From Durusdinium trenchii (taxonomy: Eukaryota; Sar; Dinophyceae; Suessiales; Symbiodiniaceae): a stretch of 64,000 nt of DNA. The notes under the pieces are model-generated. The model ran no database searches. It had not been told where the DNA came from and worked only from the letters and a program-made list of their open reading frames with translations. The stretch is from positions 1,005,026 to 1,069,025 of the forward strand of contig CAXAMN010021362.1 in the NCBI GenBank assembly GCA_963970005.1, given 5' to 3'. A program made the translations under genes and the position numbers. Below are positions 1 to 9,211 of this stretch, in pieces; within the stretch, counting starts at the first letter, position 1; each line of letters starts with the position of its first letter.

Positions 1-56
1 ACTGCTCAAAGCGAAACTCTTCCACAGGCAGCAAGCACGACAGCTTTCCATCTCCA

Positions 57-1411
57 TCATACTGCTTTGCAAAAATCAGCGTACGGACCAGGGAATAAGT
101 GCTGTAAAATCAAGTTCAAATGAGAACCCAAGGTAGCAATCCGAAGTCTTGTTTCGCTAGACAAGCTAAAAAGGAAAAGCTGTGCTGCTACTTCTTGAAT
201 ATAATATTCCAACGTCTTCAAGCGGCTCCAGCGGCCTCGCCATTGGATCTGAGTTATATTGGAGGTCTCCAGGTACTCGTGGGTGGCTCCACTGCCACGC
301 AAAACACCCGGGGTGGCCCCCCCGCTCTGACTGGCGTCTCGGGATGCCAAGGTGATCGCACAAAGCGTTCCACTGCCGTCTGAAGATTGCTGTTGATGCG
401 TCAAACAGTTTGGCCTCAAGGGGTAAAGAGGCAAACACGCACCTGATCAAGAAAAGCAAGCTCAAGTCGTCCACTCTAGCGTGTTGTCTTCTTGCGAAAC
501 GCGCCGTTTTTGGATTTCTTATAAATATGTATAAACAAGGCTGCTGTAACAATGCGTCCTCCGGAAACACGAGATCGCGTCTCGTGAGTGCAAGAAGTTC
601 GTTGGGGTGTAACATCCCCCCCGAATCCAAGAGCAATCGAACCGGCAAATGAAAACCAGCCCCATAGCAAAGATACTGCGATCATTGCACGCAGGACTGG
701 GGCGGACAACACCGCCCTGCATTGCCCCGGCTCTTCCATCTGCCATTTAAGGTCGATTTGCCACGCTCCAGCAAGTTGCTTCTTAAAATCCGGAAAGAAA
801 TGTTGTACTGCCGTAATTGCATAGACCAAAAGGTAACGGGGTTTTCCCTCTTTGAACAATTCAAGTCCGTACCCTCGAAGGGCCAGATTCATGTTTTCTG
901 CATTCATACAGATAGTGTCAAAACACAAACCCTTGCGAGTGCACCACTGCTGGAATTCCATGAAACAACGCTTCATCCGAGTTTTTGTTGCTGTTGCAAA
1001 CCCGCCTAGAAGATCGAGATCTCCACGGGGCGTGTAACTCCTTCCGGCAGCGTCACGCTCGTGAGGGCCAGGGTTTCTCTCCACATCGCCCGAAAGCAAA
1101 AGTAGCAGCCTGATCCAGCGTCCCACAGGTCGGGTCCACTTTGCAAGGTCGACCACACGATCGAAGGGGCCCGTGTCACCACTCTGCAAAGCTTCCAGCC
1201 AGACAGGTGGAGGCCTTGAAGGTGGATCACGGTCTCGCGAGGGCCCATCAGCTCGATTCCAGGCCGACCTGCAGTGAAGTGTGCCTGGATATAGGCAGCC
1301 ACCAATGATGTATCCTAACGAGCTCCTCAGAATCCGACTCAGGGCCTTGGACGAGCTTCGTCCTTTTGCAGCAGCACCCATGGTGACCCTGCTGTCCAAA
1401 AAAACCCACAA
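57..1411 (-). pseudogene. RNase H C-terminus, 2A and tyrosine recombinase of the DIRS-like element (frame broken twice)
   Basis: The frame open from 1411 carries the RNase H tail (LDSRVTMGAAAKGRSSSKA, then NRADGPSR), the 2A peptide, and the recombinase N-terminal helical domain (KTRMKRCFMEFQQWCTRKGL, LLWGWFSFAGSIALGF). At a G7 run (plus 616-622) the frame shifts to GMLHPNELLALTRRDL, the first catalytic box. Its expected Arg is His here (codon 607-609). At a second G7 run (317-323) it shifts again to TPGVLRGSGATHEYLE, WRGRWSRLKTLEYYIQEVAA. The box II Arg (297-299), a Trp in the usual His/Trp position and the candidate Tyr nucleophile (201-203) remain. The stop is at 57. Role: integration of circular cDNA by site-specific recombination. 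This copy is probably inactive. Confidence 0.7.
1064..1090 (-). other. 2A-like ribosome-skipping peptide (GDVERNPGP)
   Basis: The minus strand encodes GDVERNPGP, preceded by a hydrophobic run (WIRLLLLLS). This is an exact match to the 2A consensus D-V/I-E-x-N-P-G-P, where ribosomes fail to form the final Gly-Pro bond and release two separate proteins. It lies in the frame that continues from RNase H (DSRVTMGAA, NRADGPSR) into the recombinase. If active, it would free the tyrosine recombinase from the RT/RNase H polyprotein. Family knowledge: 2A motifs occur in picornaviruses and in some non-LTR retrotransposons. Activity here is inferred from sequence alone. Confidence 0.85.
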
Positions 1412-4400
1412 CTCTGCATCGCGGATGCTTCTTGCTGCAATGTTTCAGCCAGCTCTTGTACGTTCGGCATTCAAGACAGTATATGTGTCCCTTCTTCTTG
1501 AACCGATATCTAAACAATTCTTTGAAAGGTAAACTTTCACAAATGTCCTCCACCCAGAGTGGATCTTCGAACCAGGCTCTCTCCAGCGAAGGTGCTCCGG
1601 ATTCGCTCTCCAGGCTATCAGCCCGCTCACCGCCTCGCGGTGCGGGCACAGGCTCTGTGGCAGCTCTCAGGGCTGCGTGACTTCCACATGCCATCGCCTG
1701 ACAGAGTGCTTTTGGGTACGAAGCGGAGTATCTACTCACAGCCTCACCTACTCTAGGAGCTCTACCATACACCTCGACCGCACTGGGAGTGCAATGTCGA
1801 TCGAACAGAAGGATGGAACTGGTAGTGAAGGTTCCTTGAACTGTGAAGTGTTTATTCCTATGTGCACACGTGCAGGTGCCAGCAAGGTGGTCGTACCAGG
1901 GCTTATTACGCAGCCACTTGCTGGGCTTTTTAAACCCCGAGCCGAATGAACAAAAGCAGAATTTCGTCACCCGGCAGCCGAGCTCAAGCAGCCGTCGGAA
2001 ACAGGCTAACAAGAACATTACTGAACCTCCGGGTTGTTCGACCGAGATAAAGCTGCCGCTCAATAAGGCTAGGGTTAAGAGGAATGCGGTTCGGACTGCC
2101 AGCATAGTTTGTTCCTTAGTCTTAGGATCAAGGGGGTTAAAACCAGCGGGGTACAACTTGGATCTAAGACGCGGTCTGCGCAAAGTCCCGAAGGACCAGC
2201 ATGGCGGTCCCGCGTGCCAGTCACGAATGGCTCCCCGATAGGCTAACATAGCCAACGAATGGAAAGTGGCGTTGTCAGCCAGATCGCCAAACGCGCTTCC
2301 ACTGGCTTCTCGCTCGATCCCAGGGTGCACCTCCAGACCAACAGCCGCATGGCTTCTGCTCCAGTTCCCCTGTCCGGAAAACAACTCTATGCAGTCGAAA
2401 GCTACTGTTCGGTCTGTCAACTCCCTAGTCGACAATGAAACTGATGCAACCGGCTCGAATGGAAAAAGAACATGTTGCGCATCTTCCCCAAAAAACTCTG
2501 TGTGTTCAATACCCAGCTCCCGCAACGTCGCACCCGCATCGGACTGGAGTCTGGTGTAATAACCCCGTTGTTCAGAATGCCTCCACAGCTCTTCAGCACC
2601 ACACGCCGAGAAAGGGACATGGCATATCCCACCGCCAAACGGTGATGCATCAAGCATGTAAAGTTCTGAAGCAATGTCTGTACGGAGGTCTGTCTGCATT
2701 GCGGGTGCCAATAAACACAAGAGTAAAAGCTCATTGCAACATGCTTCTGACAGGTGAAAAACGACGTCCCCCTGAAAACTTTCTCCTTCGTGGTATACTG
2801 CATCAAGAATTGCGAACAACGGTCGTCTAAACAACAACGCATGTGTCCAACACCCTAGGAGTCCTTGAAGCAGCTTCCTGGTTGCCAGTTTCTTGTGAAT
2901 GATGACAGCCGTGATGAAGCTAAGAAGAGCCACACGCTCTCTTGGAGCAGAACATCGACCAACTACGCCGTCGACCTCCGCCCCCAACACAACTGCATGC
3001 TCTGCACGTCTCCGCATCTTTCCGGGATGGGCCGTGAGCCCTACCTGTTTGTAGGCAGAATTTGCAGCCTCAAAAACCTGAAGGTCTCGTCCATGTTTGT
3101 CAGGGGCTGAACCATCCTTTTTGACCTTCTGTAAACCTATGTGATCATCGATCGTCAACAATTCAAAGAAGGGCCCTCGTGGAATTGGTTGCCGGTATAA
3201 CAAACACTCGTGAGGTCTCATGCAATGCGCCAATTTGCGGAGGACGTTTACATGGCTTTGTTGTGCAATCTCCACTGCAAGTGCGTCTCCCATAGCTAGT
3301 GTCCCTAGACAAAGGTAAACCTCTTCATTGTGCAGATCGGGGTCATAGCACTGCAGACCAACAAACTCAGAACCTTTGAACTTCAACCCGATGGCATTTC
3401 GACGAGCTCGACGTGCACTGACCTGAAATGTGTAATAGAACTCGCACAGGTCATCTGAGGATATGAGCAAATTCTCATCAGGTGCCACTCGAATAAGGCT
3501 CATCAAGTAACCCGGGGCAATCGTCTTGGTGTACGATGCATAAGGGAAACATCGACTATTGACCACAGTGGGGTTCAAAATCAAACGATCGAACTCTGAG
3601 TCCTTGGGCACAGCAAAAATCCCTACTGCTTCTCCGGCTGGAACTTCCCTGCAGCGGACCAAGCGACAGGCTTGCAAAGCATCCCATTTCTGAGCTAGCT
3701 CAAAAACCTGTTGTCGGTCAGCGTGAACTTTGGCACGTGGCAGCTTAGGCCAGTCACTCTTCGGTCGGCGGAGTGCATCCGGATTGTCAAAAGCACGTCT
3801 CACGATGGGGTCTGTGAGGAAAGGAGATGGATCGAAGCTCGGAGCAAGTTTCCATTTTATCCTTTCGGCAATCACGGGTTTAGCACTACACGAACTCGAA
3901 ACAACCCGGGTCTCTGGTGTCACTGCCACTGCCTGCTCCTGCCTAGAAATCCCAAGCTGAGGCTCATACTCTGGAGGGTCTGCTTTCTGTCTACGAGAGT
4001 AGCTATTGAGACTGTGTTGAATGCTCTCTAAAAAACTAGTCAGATCCTCAACACTAAATGAAGTTGAAGATGATTGCATTTGAAAAGCTAATTTACCCAA
4101 CGAACTCAGTTTCTCCCCAGCTCGGCCCAAACTATCTACCGAAGCAGCTGGCGCAGCCAAGTAGTAAAACACAAGTGCTTCCAGCCGCTCTATCATCGCC
4201 AGCTGTTGCGCGCTCATTGGATAACCGGCGCGAGCGTAGACAGGCGGAGACCTGGGCTGCCCCAGGCTCAGCCAGTTCAGGGCCAAAACCAACTGCTGGA
4301 CACACAAGGCTCGTGTTTCCAACAGCCTGTGGCGTTTCCGACGCCTTGGAGAAAGAGTGTGGGAAGCTGTCCATCTCCGCCAGCGTGGCGGGGGACATGG

Positions 4401-4520
4401 CCACAAGTCGGTCCTCTGTTGAACAGGACCATCATCAACGGTGCGGAATTCCCTCATACTCCGAGCAGCAAATTGTTGAAAGCTACTGGGGAGAGAGGCC
4501 ACTTGCAAAACTGCGCGCAC
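1248..4520 (-). CDS. DIRS-like pol: reverse transcriptase, split RNase H and nested methyltransferase-like domain
   Basis: The frame has 1090 codons. RT spans about residues 290-530: motif A at SSDDLCEFYY (354-363) and the catalytic box LLTIDDH (454-460), a variant of YxDD. RNase H begins at about 618 with YMLDASPFGGG (catalytic Asp 624). From about 708 to 945 a cytosine-methyltransferase-like domain intervenes: IELFSGQG (motif I), AGPPCWSFG (motif IV with the PPC cysteine, residues 770-778), SVEQPGG (motif VI-like ExP). RNase H then resumes with HIYCLECRTYKSWLKH (Glu 1017). The frame is thrown out at a T7 run on the coding strand (plus 1398-1404), after which RNase H continues in the next frame as LDSRVTMGAA and NRADGPSR. 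The last about 50 residues in this frame are therefore out-of-frame read-through. Role: cDNA synthesis and RNA strand removal during transposition. The methylation target is unknown. Confidence 0.78.
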   Translation of the reverse strand: MRAVLQVASLPSSFQQFAARSMREFRTVDDGPVQQRTDLWPCPPPRWRRWTASHTLSPRRRKRHRLLETRALCVQQLVLALNWLSLGQPRSPPVYARAGYPMSAQQLAMIERLEALVFYYLAAPAASVDSLGRAGEKLSSLGKLAFQMQSSSTSFSVEDLTSFLESIQHSLNSYSRRQKADPPEYEPQLGISRQEQAVAVTPETRVVSSSCSAKPVIAERIKWKLAPSFDPSPFLTDPIVRRAFDNPDALRRPKSDWPKLPRAKVHADRQQVFELAQKWDALQACRLVRCREVPAGEAVGIFAVPKDSEFDRLILNPTVVNSRCFPYASYTKTIAPGYLMSLIRVAPDENLLISSDDLCEFYYTFQVSARRARRNAIGLKFKGSEFVGLQCYDPDLHNEEVYLCLGTLAMGDALAVEIAQQSHVNVLRKLAHCMRPHECLLYRQPIPRGPFFELLTIDDHIGLQKVKKDGSAPDKHGRDLQVFEAANSAYKQVGLTAHPGKMRRRAEHAVVLGAEVDGVVGRCSAPRERVALLSFITAVIIHKKLATRKLLQGLLGCWTHALLFRRPLFAILDAVYHEGESFQGDVVFHLSEACCNELLLLCLLAPAMQTDLRTDIASELYMLDASPFGGGICHVPFSACGAEELWRHSEQRGYYTRLQSDAGATLRELGIEHTEFFGEDAQHVLFPFEPVASVSLSTRELTDRTVAFDCIELFSGQGNWSRSHAAVGLEVHPGIEREASGSAFGDLADNATFHSLAMLAYRGAIRDWHAGPPCWSFGTLRRPRLRSKLYPAGFNPLDPKTKEQTMLAVRTAFLLTLALLSGSFISVEQPGGSVMFLLACFRRLLELGCRVTKFCFCSFGSGFKKPSKWLRNKPWYDHLAGTCTCAHRNKHFTVQGTFTTSSILLFDRHCTPSAVEVYGRAPRVGEAVSRYSASYPKALCQAMACGSHAALRAATEPVPAPRGGERADSLESESGAPSLERAWFEDPLWVEDICESLPFKELFRYRFKKKGHIYCLECRTYKSWLKHCSKKHPRCRVVGFFGQQGHHGCCCKRTKLVQGPESDSEELVRIHHWWLPISRHTSLQVGLESS
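1686..2399 (-). other. Methyltransferase-like domain nested within RNase H of the DIRS-like pol
   Basis: This covers residues about 708-945 of pol. Motif I is FSGQGNWS, with a VHPGIERE segment like the acidic SAM-contact strand. Motif IV is GPPCWSFG, and its Cys matches the nucleophile of C5-cytosine methyltransferases. An ExP (EQP) follows like motif VI. The domain end is near YPKALCQAMA, in the place of the last conserved motif. The first RNase H aspartate lies before it and the RNase H glutamate after it. DIRS elements elsewhere carry a methyltransferase-like domain after RNase H; an insertion inside RNase H is unusual. The C5-type call rests on the PPC and ExP signatures only. Confidence 0.6.
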
Positions 4521-4778
4521 GAGTTGCGTGCACTGAATTGTTGAGGGTAGAGGAGAGCCATGAATGTTGAAGTCAGCAGAACACTCGTCAGAGAGTCCAG
4601 CGGTCCCCTCACTCCCCTCTTCTTGGCTTGATCCGGCGGCTGTCTTGGGTGTCTCTCTGCTGGCCGACGCCCCCCCCCCGACCGCAAGTGGCAGTGGGGA
4701 GACAATCCCCCTGCCCTGACGAAGTACAGCGCGGCAAAGGGGGAACGCTAGTCAGGGAGACACCTGCCACCTCTTGAG
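4521..4778 (-). other. Spacer between gag and pol of the DIRS-like element
   Basis: About 260 bp lie between the gag stop (4779) and the first ATG of the pol frame (4520). Gag and pol are in the same phase here, separated by stop codons. A C9 run on the plus strand near 4671-4679 is another possible frame-breaking homopolymer. How pol is translated (reinitiation, shunting or an internal start) cannot be told from this copy. Confidence 0.3.
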
Positions 4779-6441
4779 TCATCCTTCGTTGCCTCCTCCG
4801 GAGGCGTCTTCTCTCTGCTTTGGTTTCTTCTTCTTCCATGGCTGCTTTTTGGCAGCAGGGCCTTCCTCGCCGTCCTCCTTCTTGAGTGGAGGGTTTGTGG
4901 ACGAGTTGGTGCTTTTGATCCTGCCTTCCAGGTAGTCTAGGTCCTTCATGTAGGACACATTTGCTGCAATCCAAGAAGCTTGGGCTAGGCGTGTGAATGG
5001 GCTCATGGATGCTTTGTGCTTGTTCCGTTGAACAATGGAATACTGAGGCTCTGGCAGGGATGTCAGGAGCCAAGCCAGAGTGGTCCGACCAAAATCGGTT
5101 GCAGCTTGGTCGACGAAGATCATGCCTCGAGCCGCATGCCCCATCAGATCCGGATTGTTCGTCCGGAATCCATGCTCCCACGCTGAAGCAAACAGGTAGC
5201 CCACTTGCGTGAGAAGCCGCTGGTCTCCTAACGGGCAGCGTTTCTCGAGGTACTCCCTCATGAGACCTGATCCCACTTGATGCGGGTCGAGCCCCAGTTC
5301 GACAGCTGCATTCGTTTGGGCGATGCTCCCGACCTTGGCGATGTCCGCCGCAAGCTTGGCATAGGCGTCTCGGGCGAGGCAACCCTTCACTCCTGCACCT
5401 GCCCCATTTGTCTCTGAACCGCCCAGTGCAGCGTGGAGAGGATCGGTCTTCCTGTCCTGATGCTGTTTGCTGATGAGGTGCATCTGCTTCATCTGCAACA
5501 CGAGCATGCGCTGCAGAGGGTCTGTGGTCGATGCTTCCAGCTCTTTCAAGCCCTCCTCCAGCTCTGGAGCTTCCACAGCCTCCAGTCCTTCTTCTTGTTG
5601 CAGCGTCTCGAGGAACTGCACTGGTCGCCCTTCTCTCACTGCTCGTTCGTGAGCCCCCAGACGAGGGGGTGCTGCTCCAGCCATTTGTCTCAACGCGGTC
5701 ATGGTGAGGTTCTGCTTGTCCGGGGTCAGAGGCCCCGGGCTGAACAGCACGCCCGGAGGTGGCGGTGGCTTGACCATTGCCGACGAGGTTGCACCCCCCC
5801 CCGGACTGTGGCGTGTTGTGACGAGCCACCAGGGCCTCGAGTTCGAGTACCCGCCGCTGAAGGTCGTACACGGCTGGCTCTCCACCAAGCTCCTCCGCTT
5901 CGGGCTCCGCCCCACCATCCACCGTGACATAGTCGGCCGCGGTGTCCTCGTCCATGGCCTCGTGGATCCATTGATCGGCCGCCTGCTCCAAGCCAGCACG
6001 ACTTGGTTTGGCGGCCTGATCTTCGAAGGTGAACCGCAACACTTCTCCCATGGTCTGAGAGCGCAGTGGGCTTCCACGAGTGAACAGTCGAGCGAGTGGC
6101 CACAGCAAGTCTGCTAACAAGACACTGCCCTCGCCAAGAAACCGTCCCCTCGGCGTCTCCATGTTGACGGAGGTTGGATACAATGCCACAGGGTCGACCT
6201 CCTCCTCTTCGGGCTCTTGGTCCTGCAGGAGGTGTGCTATCTCCTCCAGGTCGGGCACAGCCACCATGAATCCGCCCGACCGCAGCCGCAGTAGAAAAGC
6301 AGCGGCTCGGACTGCAGTGCCATCCTCGCGAGCAGGAAGATGAAGAAACAAAGCAGGTAGCGGACCCGTAGGTCCTGAGGCCCCCCATAGGGCCTTCACC
6401 CCGTCCTCCGTCAGCCGCGGCGCGGCAGCGGAGCGGGCCAT
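4779..6441 (-). CDS. Gag-like second ORF of the DIRS-like element (frame broken at a G9 run)
   Basis: ATG at 6441 (MARSAAAPRLTEDG...) opens a frame that reads through an acidic stretch (QDQEPEEEEVD) and a helical segment (YDLQRRVLELEALVARHN) to a run of nine G on the coding strand (5794-5802). Past it the sensible protein is in the next frame: PGPLTPDKQNLTMTALRQMA, a Gln/Glu-rich helical region (LETLQQEEGLEAVEAPELEE), then an ordered domain ending near MSPFTRLAQASWIAANVSYM. The C-terminus is very basic (KKQPWKKKKPKQRED), consistent with nucleic-acid binding, and the stop is at 4779. No zinc knuckle is seen. The original first frame continues to 4609, but its composition there (Arg, Ser, His rich) is that of an out-of-frame shadow. 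Capsid role is inferred from position upstream of pol. Confidence 0.55.
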
Positions 6442-7095
6442 GGCTGGCCAGCCCCGATGCAGTATGCCTCGGCTTCACTCCTCGATGCAAAGGCGTGGGA
6501 CACCACGTCCGGGTGGAAGCGCAAGGCGCGCCCACGCACCTCCTCCAAGTAGGTGGAGTAATGATCTGTCCAACCTGATGAGCGACCAGGCTGGCCGCGG
6601 AGGATGACGTACACTCGATTGTCCAGCGGGATGTCAGGCCCTGCCGGATAGATAGTCGCCTGCCGCTCCAATCGCGACTTGGCGATGATGCCCAACCTCA
6701 ATGCCCTCCCCAGGCGGGCTTGAGGTGTCCAGCCGCCTGCTGTTGCTCGCAGACGATTCACCAGCCCCTGAACTGGGGCGAGACTCACCCGGGTGAACTC
6801 CCGGGGCTGCTTGGCGCTGATGAGCGCAGTCTCCCACGCCCAACTCCAAGGCTCGGCGTCCACAAAGGCCTCGTCGATCTCACCAACCGCAGCTTCAGCT
6901 GTGCCGAGATCCGGCACCTCGGTGCCCCCTGGGGGGGCGAGCAAGGGGTACTAGGTCAAAGGAGGCTTCACTAGCCGCTGGTTCACTGTCAGCTGCTGAA
7001 GGCCTGCTCTGTTCACGATTCGAGGAGCGCGAGATGTGGATGGAGAGGCCTCCCACCTGCACCGTCAAAGCCTCGATGTCAGACGGTTGGCTCAT
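6411..7095 (-). CDS. Gag-like N-terminal ORF of the DIRS-like element, with RNase H-binding-like domain (frame broken once)
   Basis: The start ATG at 7095 overlaps the stop of the membrane ORF. The first about 50 residues (MSQPSDIEALTVQVGGLSIH...) read to a C7 run on the coding strand (6931-6937). There the frame must advance by one base to continue as ...PDLGTAEAAVGEIDEAF. Further on, YVILRGQPG...DVVSHAFASRSEAEAYC resembles the small alpha/beta fold of RNase H1 N-terminal/viroplasmin domains, which bind RNA-DNA hybrids; this is by-eye similarity only. The frame stops at 6411 and overlaps the following frame (start 6441) by 31 nt in a different phase. I recall similar N-terminal proteins from dinoflagellate retroelements. 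Role as capsid or nucleic-acid-binding protein is inferred. Confidence 0.5.
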
Positions 7096-7385
7096 GCACT
7101 ATCCCTGTATTCAGCAAGCCTCCTCCGAAGCCCCGGAGCCGCAGGTACTGTGACCAGGGGAGCAGCAGGCGTGCACACGCTGAGCACCACTTGTTGCAAG
7201 CACCTGCGGAAAGTCGTAGACACCGCTAGTAGCACCAGCACAGCCCCCAGGCAACAGCCCACCAGGCACGCCAGTAGGGTGGAAAGTAAAACAAAGGACA
7301 AGCTCAGGCCAGAGCACGAAGAAGTAGTGGGCCACACCCAGCCTAGCTCTCTGGTCAGTTCCAGGAGGTACGCCCAACCACTCAT
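7092..7385 (-). CDS. Small single-helix membrane ORF upstream of gag (retroelement ORF0)
   Basis: An ATG at 7385 opens a 97-residue frame. The frame could be extended upstream to 7487, but this ATG is followed by a well-formed protein start (MSGWAYLLELTRELGW). A strongly hydrophobic stretch of about 28 residues (SLSFVLLSTLLACLVGCCLG and onward) in the middle is a predicted transmembrane helix, followed by a basic Arg-containing turn and a short hydrophilic tail. The stop TGA (7092-7094) overlaps the ATG (7093-7095) of the gag frame as ATGA, an arrangement typical of coupled termination-reinitiation. Function is unknown. It could anchor element RNA or particles to a membrane, but that is inference. 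I do not recognise a named family. Confidence 0.45.
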   Translation of the reverse strand: MSGWAYLLELTRELGWVWPTTSSCSGLSLSFVLLSTLLACLVGCCLGAVLVLLAVSTTFRRCLQQVVLSVCTPAAPLVTVPAAPGLRRRLAEYRDSA

Positions 7386-9211
7386 GCGCGGGCTGAGCTT
7401 AAGCCAAGATGCTTGAGGGCAAACAAGCTCACATAAGTGATACTGAACATATAATGTAATGTTCTGCGTACAACAAATTTGGCGCACTGCAGAAACACTG
7501 TTGTTGTGGATGGACCAGAATATGCTTCATGCCATCGCAGCACTGACACGACTCGCAGCAGGTAGCCTACTGCGGTGCTGGCGTTGTCTATAGCTCTGTC
7601 GACCGTGCGTCTCTTTCGGCCAGAAGATCCGGCAGGCACGACGTGCGACGTGGAATGTATTGGATGAACGCCCCCTACAGTTCTGGAAAAGGGGAATGAA
7701 CAAAACCATCTTGAGTCTAAAGGTCAACACTCTACAGTGACTCACTCAGTGGACTTCGTGGCTTGCTCGTTTCCGCATGTCCAGTCCAATCACCCCCAAC
7801 GGAGCGGTTACGTCCAAAAGAAAAAGCTTCGTTGGTCCTTCGCGGGAAAACCAAGGAAGGGCGCGGTCGCCCTCTCCGTTCGAAGTCATGGCGCGGTCAA
7901 CATGCCACCCCAACGATGGGTCCAAGGGCCCTGAAGACGAACGCGCGAAGTGGCGTGCGAAGCGGTGTCCCCTGCCCAGCCTTAGCACTGCTGAAAGGCC
8001 GTGCGGTGCAATCCCAGGTGTCTTGCATCGCACGCAGAAGAGGAACCCAAAAATGGCTGGCGTGCAAGAAAAAGCTGCTGCCGACTCTGCGTCTCGAGTT
8101 TCGCTACTCTTCCGGCCTGCGGTTTCAGAGCACCTGTGAAGTGACCCAACTTCTTCGAGCATTTGTTGTGACCCAACCTTTCGTGCGCCTCAACACATCA
8201 GCTGAACAAACGTTCAACGCATCAACCGTGGCGGTGTGGTTCTTCTTTGGGCGCCGGTTCATTGACCCAAAACGCCGCCGCAGCCGAAGAGAGGCTGCCG
8301 CAGCTGTCGTTTCCCACATCGAACCGCGACGCAGAATTGGATCCCGTTGGTTTCCGCCAAATCCAGATGAAGATGTGACAAAGACCTCCATCGATCAGCA
8401 GAATTCATCAGACAGAGTAGTTAGTTATGACATGTTATGACATGCGATACCGGCGATACCCTGGAAAAAAGGAACAAAACTGGTCAATCTCGCATTTGTC
8501 GTTAAGTGTGATGTCAGTGCGAACTACTAGTTACTAGATCATGAGTTTCCCCCAACTTCTCTCCATGTTGAGTCATCTTGCGCTTTCTGCCGCTGATTTT
8601 CCGCCCACTGATGGTACTAACACGGTCATTTGCCGCTTGGAATCAATAAACCACCGGGCGATCTGACACTTCGTCAGGAGAGGTTCTTGGCAATGCCATC
8701 CTCAGCAGGTGGAAATGATATGAAATGATCACATCCACAAAAAGGGATAGGAAAGCTCAGAACCAAAAAGAATCAATCAACACCAGCCCCCACCCAGAAA
8801 AGCAACAAATCGCGGTTGACCGCCCAACGACAACCCTTTTCTGCCCGACGGCGCTCCACTGTTCTGGAAGACAAGACATGGAACGCCCGAAGGAGCTGGG
8901 CGGATGGAGACGAGGCCACGGGATCTCTGGTCAACGGGGTCTCCCAGGGCTGCAACGACGAAGAAATGTTCAACGACAACAAGGGCATCGCTCGGAAGTA
9001 AACCGCAAGCAAAACTAGATGTGTCTGGTTCTTGAGCTGACTACAATAGCCAAAATATAATAGATTTAATCAGATTTAATAATAAGAAGTACGATGTTTC
9101 AAGGACTCTTCCAACAACATCAGCAAAGCTGTTGGTCACCCAGCCAAACCTCATCAAACTTCCAGTTGTTTTGCTTTTCGTCTTCATAAAACAACCCGAG
9201 CGTCCATCTTT
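7386..9211. other. Non-coding stretch between the DIRS-like element and a candidate exon
   Basis: This is presumably DIRS-like leader sequence (to about 7500-7745) and host flank. Both strands are open for a while around 7746-8440. The minus strand reads a protein-like segment ending ...TKLFLLDVTAPLGVIGLDMR at a stop at 7746, and another with an ATG at 8391. I could not join them with splice sites in a consistent phase, so no gene is called. A short direct repeat (gttatgacatg, gcgatacc) lies at 8426-8457. Nothing else is recognised. Confidence 0.3.

Larger units (their letters stand above)
57..7385 (-). mobile_element. DIRS-like (tyrosine recombinase) retrotransposon, decayed copy
   Basis: A block of minus-strand coding sequence reads, from 7385 down to 57: small membrane ORF, gag-like region, reverse transcriptase, RNase H, methyltransferase-like domain, 2A peptide, tyrosine recombinase. 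RT plus RNase H plus methyltransferase plus tyrosine recombinase, with no DDE integrase, is the DIRS-group arrangement. No LTR or target duplication was found around it, as expected for DIRS-type elements. Coordinates are those of the coding part; the terminal repeats were not identified and the 3' end may lie left of the window. The frame is broken at several homopolymer runs (6931-6937, 5794-5802, 1398-1404, 616-622, 317-323), each by an apparent single extra base, so this copy is either inactive or mis-assembled at these runs. The class call is firm; autonomy of this copy is doubtful. Confidence 0.82.

Noticed and set aside
4609..5790. Long Arg/Ser/His-rich continuation of the first gag frame
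   Set aside because: Past the G9 run the neighbouring frame carries the protein-like sequence and basic tail; this is its shadow.
7763..8440. 225-codon plus frame and overlapping minus frames
   Set aside because: Basic, motif-free composition; the opposite strand is open too, and splice phases did not join.
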